Below, piece after piece: positions 1 to 4,354 of a stretch of 7,108 nucleotides of DNA. The stretch is from Opitutaceae bacterium UBA4094 (GTDB lineage Bacteria; Verrucomicrobiota; Verrucomicrobiia; Opitutales; Opitutaceae): the NCBI GenBank assembly GCA_002382525.1, contig DFYA01000109.1, positions 1 through 7,108 of the forward strand, written 5' to 3'. A program made the position numbers and the translations under genes. Every line of letters begins with the position of its first letter. Within the stretch, counting starts at the first letter, position 1. The notes below the pieces were generated by a model. The model did no database searches. It was not told the origin of the DNA and saw nothing but the letters and a program-made list of their open reading frames with translations.

Positions 1-317
1 GCTATTTGGCGTTGAGCGACGAAGCGGGAAAAGCGGTCGGCCTGGACGCCTTGGCGACCAATGCTGCCAACACGCTTCAACATGGCGAGGTGTGGATGGC
101 GGGCGAAGAGACGGCGGTGATGGCGGAGCTCGCCGATGTGCCGGGCGTGGAGTGGTTGAGCGATCCGGGGGTGGTGGTGCGGTCCGGCGACAGCGGCACG
201 ATCACGTTTGGCGACATCCAACTCAAGGTGACCCCGACGTTGCGGGAAGGGGGCGGCGGACTGGGCATGGACGTGCGGCTGGAGCAGCCGCAGGCCGGCG
301 CGGACGAGGCGCTCTGA
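1..317 (+). CDS. C-terminal fragment of a secretin-like or hypothetical protein (5' end outside window)
   Basis: About 105 residues are visible. The frame is open to the left edge (codons begin at base 3) and ends at TGA 315-317, so the start lies outside the window. Codons are strongly G/C-ending, as expected for a real gene in this DNA. The pattern PGVEWLSDPGVVVRSGDSG, followed by an ITFGDIQLKVTPTLREGG segment and an alternating MDVRLEQ strand, resembles the end of secretin (type II/III secretion) domains. There, a 'gv.vLSaPsvvtrsGq.a.i.vG' stretch is followed by 'l.VtPtv...g.i.ldv'. That resemblance is from memory and rests on a short piece, so the family call is weak. The protein ends with an Ala/Asp/Glu-rich tail. 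The gene converges on the minus-strand operon, and a REP-type hairpin begins 13 bases after its stop. It could instead be an unrelated beta-rich envelope protein. Confidence 0.7.
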   Translation, partial: YLALSDEAGKAVGLDALATNAANTLQHGEVWMAGEETAVMAELADVPGVEWLSDPGVVVRSGDSGTITFGDIQLKVTPTLREGGGGLGMDVRLEQPQAGADEAL

Positions 318-329
318 GTTTCAAGCAGA

Positions 330-352
330 CCGGGGTCACCGACCCCGGCTAC
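330..352 (-). repeat. REP-like hairpin, copy 1
   Basis: An 8-bp perfect stem (ccggggtc 330-337 with gaccccgg 341-348, loop acc) is followed by the foot ggctac/CTAC ending at 352. Read on the minus strand this is GTAG plus a palindrome, the arrangement known for REP sequences mobilised by REP-associated tyrosine transposases (RAYT). It is nearly identical to the unit at 728-750 (two loop bases differ) and lies 12 bases past the stop of the plus-strand gene. It may protect the mRNA 3' end or act as a weak terminator. No oligo-T follows it. Confidence 0.75.
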
Positions 353-469
353 ATCGACGTGCGCCTGCGAGCAGGCGGCCTGCGCGGGGACCGCCGGATG
401 GATACCAATGTCCCCTAAAGAACAGCCTTAAGGCATTTCAAATGAAGGTGTAGCCGGGGTCGCCGACCC

Positions 470-689
470 ATAGGCATTAACTTAATTTCCTACCATGTTT
501 CTGCCCCCATTTTTCTGCCAATCAACAACGTCACATCGACCTTTTCACCTGCGAAACAACGGGACGGGTCTCGTGGGGCAATTCGCACGCGAATCAGAGT
601 TACGAGTTTTGGCAGAAAAATGGGGGCAGAAATATAAGAAAAGGCATCTGACTTAAGTCTGCCCCTTGGCGTTTTAGGTTAATGCCTAT
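470..689. mobile_element. 220-bp non-coding MITE-like element inserted in a REP
   Basis: The ends are exact 12-bp inverted repeats: ataggcattaac at 470-481 and its complement at 678-689. The match extends to 16 bp with one mismatch. The element is flanked on both sides by an identical 13-bp direct repeat, gggtcgccgaccc (457-469 and 690-702), which would be a target duplication if it arose on insertion. It carries no open frame of gene-like quality, so it would need a transposase supplied elsewhere. Inside are a perfect 24-bp inverted repeat (498-521/609-632), a small hairpin (attcgc/gcgaat, 581-594) and a perfect palindrome gacttaagtc at 650-659. The direct repeats could also be pre-existing REP cores that the element targets or carries. 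I do not recognise the family. Confidence 0.6.
498..632. repeat. Perfect 24-bp internal inverted repeat
   Basis: Bases 498-521 (tttctgccccc, then atttttctgccaa) and 609-632 are exact reverse complements over 24 bases, separated by an 87-base spacer. The arms have an asymmetric composition: polypyrimidine with a five-C run on the left, polypurine with a five-G run on the right. They would form a long cruciform or RNA stem. The spacer holds its own 6-bp hairpin at 581-594. The right arm shares ggggcaga (623-630) with a complementary tctgcccc at 658-665, so an alternative local hairpin can form. Confidence 0.85.
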
Positions 690-727
690 GGGTCGCCGAC
701 CCTGGTCCGGCCGGAATTCCCAAGACA

Positions 728-750
728 CCGGGGTCAGCGACCCCGGCTAC
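728..750 (-). repeat. REP-like hairpin, copy 3
   Basis: A perfect 8-bp stem (ccggggtc 728-735, loop agc, gaccccgg 739-746) with the CTAC foot at 747-750. It has the same orientation as copy 1 and is inverted relative to copy 2. The bases between copies 2 and 3 contain two overlapping perfect palindromes, tccggccgga (706-715) and ggaattcc (713-720). Directly after the CTAC foot is another 7-bp hairpin (gccactc 751-757, loop ca, gagtggc 760-766). Confidence 0.75.
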
Positions 751-806
751 GCCACTCCAGAGTGGCTACGACTCTATTTGAAATGCTCTAAGGGTCAGGA
801 GGTTTG

Positions 807-884
807 ACCACAGATCACACCGATTTCAACCGATGTCCGGATCCGATTCCTCCGGCATCTGTGCCTATTTGTGAAATCTGTGGT
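807..884. repeat. Degenerate intergenic repeat with accacagat/atctgtggt ends
   Basis: Accacagat at 807-815 and atctgtggt at 876-884 form an exact 9-bp inverted repeat. Between them are related fragments: cagatcacaccgatttcaaccgat on the left, and catctgtgcctatttgtgaaatctg, as two overlapping shorter runs, on the right. Short intergenic repeats built from 'atctgtg' and 'gaaatctgtgg' words are, as I remember, common in Verrucomicrobiota and Planctomycetota, but I cannot check this here. It lies about 43 bases beyond the stop of the VWA gene, so it could form the 3' end of the operon transcript. No T-rich terminator follows on either strand. Confidence 0.45.
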
Positions 885-926
885 TAAAGCCTGAATTGTT
901 TCGGCCTGTTGGTATCCGTTGTCGGG

Positions 927-2387
927 TCAGCGTTTGGCGGCTTCTTCCTCGGCTCGCTTGGAGAGCTCTTCGAGGCGCTTGGTCGTGAGGAGATTGAAGC
1001 GGCCGCCGTTGCGACTGGCCAAGGCGGAGAGGTTTTTCTCGGGGCTTTCGGTTTTCTCGTCCGGACCGACGAAGAGGAAGAAGTGAATGGAGGCGCGCTC
1101 GGGAGTCAGGCCGTATTGAAGCTTGGATACGTGGGTGACGACGTCGGAGAAGTCGGCGTTCTGGGTGGTGCCGACGTTGCCGCTGAAATCGGTCCAGATG
1201 GGGTTGCCGTTTTTGTCGGACCAGCCGGTGTAGTCGGGCTTGGGCGGGTTGAAGCCCGCTTTGCGGATGGCCGCCTGCATGTCGGCGGCGAGGATGCGAC
1301 GGGTGTCGGTGATAACAAAGGGATCTTTCTTTTGGGCGACGAGCTTGCGGTTGATCTCGTCGAACTCGGCGCGGACCTTGGCCATGGCCTTGCCGCGGGC
1401 GGCGTTGATGGCCGCGAAGTCAACGCCCTGGCGTTTTAGTTCTTCAAGGCGCTTTTGCGCATCGGCGCGGCGGCGGGCGATGGTTTCGTCGCTGTAGCGC
1501 ATCTGGCCGGCGGCACCGCTGCCGGTGATCACGAAGACGGTGTCGGGTTTTTGCTCCAGGGCGGCGTGGATGCCGCGGATCCATTGGGAGGGGCTGTAGT
1601 CAGGATCGAGCTTGAGGGCTTCGTCTCGTTTGTAGGTCCAGCGGGGCGAGGACGCGGGGATGGAGCGGCCGCCGAGGGAGGAGAGGTCGGCGTTGATCGG
1701 TTTGATCCAGTCGAAGAACTCGGTCTTGTTGGCGACGTTGGCGGGTTTGAGTTCGCTGGCGAAGAGCCGGATGGCGTCGCGGTCGAGGAGAACGACGTTG
1801 AATTCGTTGGACGGAGGCAGCGTGCTGACGAGGCGGGAGATCTCGTGGCGGAGAATCTCGAAGGCGCGGAATCCGCCTTTTTTAATGTCCATGAGCGAGG
1901 GGCTGATATCGACGACGAAGACGACCTTGCTGGAGCGCTGGTTGGTGACCCCGAGGAAGCTCATGCTCATAAAGCCGCGGCCGAGGCCGCCGGCGCTGTT
2001 GCCGACGCCGGTGTTATAACCGGTGCCGGTGCCGACGGCGCCCATGCCTTTGCCGAAGCCCATGCCGCTGAGGGAGCTGGCGCCGACCGACGGCAGGTCG
2101 GGCATGGAGGGCATTTGGAGGGCGCTTTCGGCGGTGGAGAAAATGCGCGAGGCGGAGACGGGCGAGGCGCTGGAGGAGCCGCCGCCTTTACGGGCGACTT
2201 GCAGGCGATGCTCGACCTGCTTTTGGGCGATGGATGGCTCGGAGGCCGCAGTGGCTTCGAACGACTTTTTGCCTCCGATGATCTGCTCGGTGACGAAGTA
2301 GCCCGCGATGGCGACGAGCACGACGTGGATGATAACGGTGACCAGCAGAGGAACGCTGGCAGTGACTCGTTTGAGAAGCGGATGCAT
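927..2387 (-). CDS. Membrane-anchored VWA-domain protein
   Basis: This 486-residue protein has a short basic N-terminus, one hydrophobic segment at about residues 12-31, a linker of about 70 residues, and a Gly/Ser/Met-rich low-complexity stretch (about 101-143). A von Willebrand factor A domain begins at KVVFVVDISPS. The metal site DxSxS is D160, S162, S164. The domain's fifth strand is TVFVIT (283-288), but the usual TDG that follows reads TGSG. After it comes an insert of about 135 residues: a charged helical or coiled-coil part (about 300-352), then an aromatic/Gly/Asn part. The closing strand (IHFFLFVGPDE, 434-444) and helix (NLSALASRNGGRF) come after the insert. It is probably anchored in the inner membrane with the VWA domain outside the cytoplasm and may act in protein-protein assembly. 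ATG 2387 is the only sensible start, because an in-frame stop lies nine codons upstream. No Shine-Dalgarno is visible. It is the last gene of the operon, 24 bases after the propeller gene. Confidence 0.9.
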   Translation of the reverse strand: MHPLLKRVTASVPLLVTVIIHVVLVAIAGYFVTEQIIGGKKSFEATAASEPSIAQKQVEHRLQVARKGGGSSSASPVSASRIFSTAESALQMPSMPDLPSVGASSLSGMGFGKGMGAVGTGTGYNTGVGNSAGGLGRGFMSMSFLGVTNQRSSKVVFVVDISPSLMDIKKGGFRAFEILRHEISRLVSTLPPSNEFNVVLLDRDAIRLFASELKPANVANKTEFFDWIKPINADLSSLGGRSIPASSPRWTYKRDEALKLDPDYSPSQWIRGIHAALEQKPDTVFVITGSGAAGQMRYSDETIARRRADAQKRLEELKRQGVDFAAINAARGKAMAKVRAEFDEINRKLVAQKKDPFVITDTRRILAADMQAAIRKAGFNPPKPDYTGWSDKNGNPIWTDFSGNVGTTQNADFSDVVTHVSKLQYGLTPERASIHFFLFVGPDEKTESPEKNLSALASRNGGRFNLLTTKRLEELSKRAEEEAAKR

Positions 2388-2411
2388 GAGGTAGAGGGGA
2401 AAGGTGGGGCT

Positions 2412-3572
2412 TTAAGCGGTGAAATCAATCAGGTGTTTCACTGAAACGAGAGCGACATCGACGCGTCCGTGGACGATCGTGGTGTAGCAGATGTAGCGGT
2501 CGTCTAGGCAGAATTGCGGATGCGGGTGGAGGTGCACGCATTGGGTGGCGTGGGCGGGCAGCGCGGGGTGTGCGACGATCTCCACCTGCTTGCGGGTGAC
2601 GGTGTCGAAAAAGAGCACGTGGCACTCGGGCGTGTTGGGATCGGCCATGCGGTCGGCGACGACGTAACGGCCGTCGCGCGAGGCGTGCGCGTGGGAGAGG
2701 TTGCCCGGCCAGACGAGGGTTTCTTGGCGCGTCGCGAGGGATACTTTTTTCACGCCGACGCCGTAGTGGAGATACCAGATGTGCTGGCCGGAGGCGTCCC
2801 ACCATTCGTGTCCGCTGTGCGTGACGGGCTCGTCGAGGAGCGGTTCGGCCGGCTGGCCGCGGCGGATGAGCCAGATGCGGTGGTAAGGTTTGGCTCCGTC
2901 GAAGCGCATGCCGAGGCGCTCGCCATCTTGCCAGAACTCATGGGCGAAGAGCTGGAGATCGGGATCGCTCGGACTGAAGAGGCCGTGGTCGTAACTGAAG
3001 CCCTCGGTGCGTTGCCAGAGGTTAAACGGCGAGCCGTTCACCGGCAGGTCGCCGATGAGGGAGACCGGCTTGCCGTCGGTCTTGAGCGCACGGATGTCGA
3101 TGTTGAATGATTTGCCGTCGGCCGAGAACGTTGGGTGGGTGGAGAGGCAGGTGATGCGCAGGCCCTTGAGCAAGGAGGCGGGGAGCGAGTTGACCCGCAC
3201 GGGTGGGTCGTCGGCGAGCGGGCCGCGTTTCCAGAAGTCGAGTTGGTTGCCCCAAAACGCCTCGGCGGTGGCGCCGTTTATCCAAGGCCGGGTGATCGGG
3301 TGTTGGGTTTCTGGATACACGCGGAGCTCGTCGCGTTCGAGATCGGCGACCCCGAGGACCTGTTGGGCGTGGCGACCGCCGGGCGGCGGGAAACCACAGC
3401 CGAGCCAGAGGAAACGACCGTCGGCGGAGAATGACGGGTGGGTATAGTAGAAGGATTGTTGGACGGGCGCGGCACGCTCGGTGAGCACAAGGCTCTCGAC
3501 ACCGTTGGATGGATTGCGCCAACGGGTGAAGAGACGCGAGGTTTCGGGGATCGTCATCGGGGCGCTCGTCAC
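2412..3572 (-). CDS. Oligogalacturonate-lyase-like (PL22) beta-propeller protein
   Basis: This 386-residue protein has no signal peptide or membrane segment, so it is probably cytoplasmic. Repeated blade motifs of the TolB/WD40-like type are visible: HPSFSADGRFLWLG (45-58), HPTFSADGKSFNID (146-159), HASRDGRYVVAD (296-307) and HPQFCLDDRYICYTT (351-365). The family link is to oligogalacturonate lyase, which cleaves unsaturated galacturonate oligomers by beta-elimination. A QxxHxH metal motif is present as Q344, H347, H349, with another His in GHEWW (H255). H211 (AHEFW) and R188 (WQR) sit at spacings close to the catalytic His and Arg I recall for the Yersinia enzyme. The start used is GTG 3572, which overlaps the upstream TGA as GTGA. 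ATG 3557 (residue 6) is an equally possible start. No pectin-pathway gene is in view, so the substrate is open, and a non-catalytic propeller role is possible. Confidence 0.88.
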   Translation of the reverse strand: MTSAPMTIPETSRLFTRWRNPSNGVESLVLTERAAPVQQSFYYTHPSFSADGRFLWLGCGFPPPGGRHAQQVLGVADLERDELRVYPETQHPITRPWINGATAEAFWGNQLDFWKRGPLADDPPVRVNSLPASLLKGLRITCLSTHPTFSADGKSFNIDIRALKTDGKPVSLIGDLPVNGSPFNLWQRTEGFSYDHGLFSPSDPDLQLFAHEFWQDGERLGMRFDGAKPYHRIWLIRRGQPAEPLLDEPVTHSGHEWWDASGQHIWYLHYGVGVKKVSLATRQETLVWPGNLSHAHASRDGRYVVADRMADPNTPECHVLFFDTVTRKQVEIVAHPALPAHATQCVHLHPHPQFCLDDRYICYTTIVHGRVDVALVSVKHLIDFTA

Positions 3573-4354
3573 GATTTCGTGACGGTGTTTCCGGTGGACT
3601 CGGTGAAATAGAGCCAGAAGAAACCGGGCTTGGGCGGGCCGAGTGTTTCGAGTTCGTCTTGGGTGTAAGTATGAAGAAGGCCGGAGGGGGAATAGACCAC
3701 AATGCCCGTCATACGATTGTTTTCCTGAAGGGACAGGAAGCTGTTGAAGATCAGGTGCCAGTCACCCGCACCTTGTGACGCGACATAAACGCGGATGCGG
3801 TTGCGTTTGTCGACGGACGGAGTGACGAGGCGTTCGGCGTCGGGTAAAATCTCGATTTGATCGGTGCCAAAGCGCGCCGCCATCGGTGCCGGGCTGAGGT
3901 TGAGGATACGAATGGAGCGGGGCGGGGTCTTGTCGGGGGCGATGTCGTAGAGGCGGGAGCGGTAGGAGCGCACGCCGTCTTGCGCGACTTCGGTGGTCGG
4001 CGTGATGACGGCAAGAGCGTGTGCGGGCGAAGCCGCGGTGAGGTTAACCACCCGTGTGCGCACGACCTCGCCAGTCGTGGGGTCGGCCAGTTCTTTATAA
4101 AGTTCGATGCGGGACCCTTGAGGGAAGTCGAATGTTGGGGTGACGACATACGGTTTTGCGCCCAGGTTGTTGAAGCCGGTCCCGACTTTCACGAAGTAGT
4201 CGCCGGACGATTCGTCGAGAAACAGGAAGCGGATGGAAACAGGCTGGGGAGTCTGCTGAGCGTGGGCGGCTAGCGAGAATCCGAGAACGGATACGAACGC
4301 GGCGAGAAGGCAGCGTTTCCACCCGAAGATAGGGAGGGCGATGAGAGTGATCAT
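3569..4354 (-). CDS. Secreted all-beta protein of unknown function following cassette protein A
   Basis: This 261-residue protein starts at ATG 4354, which overlaps the stop of the upstream gene as ATGA. The start is supported by the signal peptide that follows it: WKR, a hydrophobic core LLAAFVSVLGFSLAA, then AHA-Q with likely cleavage after residue 32. A longer upstream extension is open but Arg-rich and inside the preceding gene, so I rejected it. The mature part looks all-beta: a strand-rich N-terminal half (VSIRFLFLDESSG, 39-51; YVVTPTFDFPQGSRIELYKEL), a middle (RSIRILNLSPAPMAARFG, 146-163) and a C-terminal half (DWHLIFNSFLS, TGIVVYSPSG). The C-terminus WLYFTESTG (247-255) echoes the N-terminal FLFLDESSG (43-51), a hint of internal symmetry. 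I do not recognise a family. Tight coupling to cassette protein A suggests an exported partner of that system. It overlaps the propeller gene by 4 bases. Confidence 0.85.
   Translation of the reverse strand: MITLIALPIFGWKRCLLAAFVSVLGFSLAAHAQQTPQPVSIRFLFLDESSGDYFVKVGTGFNNLGAKPYVVTPTFDFPQGSRIELYKELADPTTGEVVRTRVVNLTAASPAHALAVITPTTEVAQDGVRSYRSRLYDIAPDKTPPRSIRILNLSPAPMAARFGTDQIEILPDAERLVTPSVDKRNRIRVYVASQGAGDWHLIFNSFLSLQENNRMTGIVVYSPSGLLHTYTQDELETLGPPKPGFFWLYFTESTGNTVTKS

Larger units (their letters stand above)
450..705 (+). repeat. REP-like hairpin, copy 2, split by an insertion
   Basis: The left part, 450-469, begins GTAGCC and runs through gggtcgccgaccc. The hairpin's closing bases (tgg, 703-705) appear only after the 220-bp element, behind a second copy of the same 13 bases at 690-702. 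Removing the element and one 13-base copy restores a REP hairpin: ccggggtc, loop gcc, gaccctgg, eight pairs including one G-U. Its orientation is opposite to copy 3 at 728-750, so the two make a REPIN-like inverted pair with GTAG and CTAC at the outer edges. Even split, the left part can still form a 5-bp stem (gggtc/gaccc). Confidence 0.7.
426..793. repeat. Outer imperfect inverted repeat enclosing the nested repeat block
   Basis: The left arm 426-443 and right arm 776-793 are inverted copies over 18 bases with two mismatches. The shared core is gcatttcaaat on the left and atttgaaatgc on the right. Between the arms sit REP copy 2, the 220-bp inserted element and REP copy 3. The structure is therefore layered: outer arms, then GTAG...CTAC REP pair, then element ends, then the internal 24-bp inverted repeat. 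Without the inserted element and its extra 13-bp repeat the unit would be about 135 bp. What mobilises it is not visible. Confidence 0.7.
318..926. other. Gene-free repeat-rich spacer between convergent genes
   Basis: I see no credible gene here: the open frames are short and lack the G/C-ending codon pattern of the neighbours. The spacer holds three REP-like hairpins, a 220-bp inserted palindromic element, an enclosing inverted repeat and a degenerate accacagat-type repeat, all listed separately. Between the first REP and the nest lie two mutually exclusive short hairpins (cgcctg 362-367 with caggcg 372-377, or gcaggc 371-376 with gcctgc 378-383). None of the hairpins is followed by a T-run, so no classical intrinsic terminator can be called. 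The stacked palindromes between two converging genes could still stop or slow transcription from both sides. Confidence 0.8.

Noticed and set aside
330..348. Intrinsic terminator for the left gene
   Set aside because: The hairpin is strong but is followed by ggctacatcg with no T-run, so I list it only as a REP.
92..418. 108-residue plus-strand frame overlapping the left gene
   Set aside because: It is Arg/Gly-rich in a shifted frame of the real gene and runs through the REP hairpin; a shadow.
330..750. CRISPR array
   Set aside because: The repeats are few, occur in both orientations, are separated by unequal distances and carry REP-type feet; there are no regular spacers.
909..1439. 176-residue plus-strand open frame
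   Set aside because: It is low-complexity Gly/Val-rich and lies almost wholly antisense to the C-terminal part of the VWA gene; a shadow.
2385..2414. Possible readthrough fusion of the propeller and VWA proteins, since the TAA and the next ATG are in the same frame nine codons apart
   Set aside because: The spacing is in frame by a one-in-three chance. The VWA protein begins with its own membrane segment, and no readthrough signal is visible.
1455..2444. 329-residue plus-strand open frame opposite the VWA gene
   Set aside because: Its translation is Gly/Ala/Asp/Glu-rich without domain patterns, as expected from the complement of a GC-rich gene. The minus-strand frame has a membrane segment and a VWA motif.
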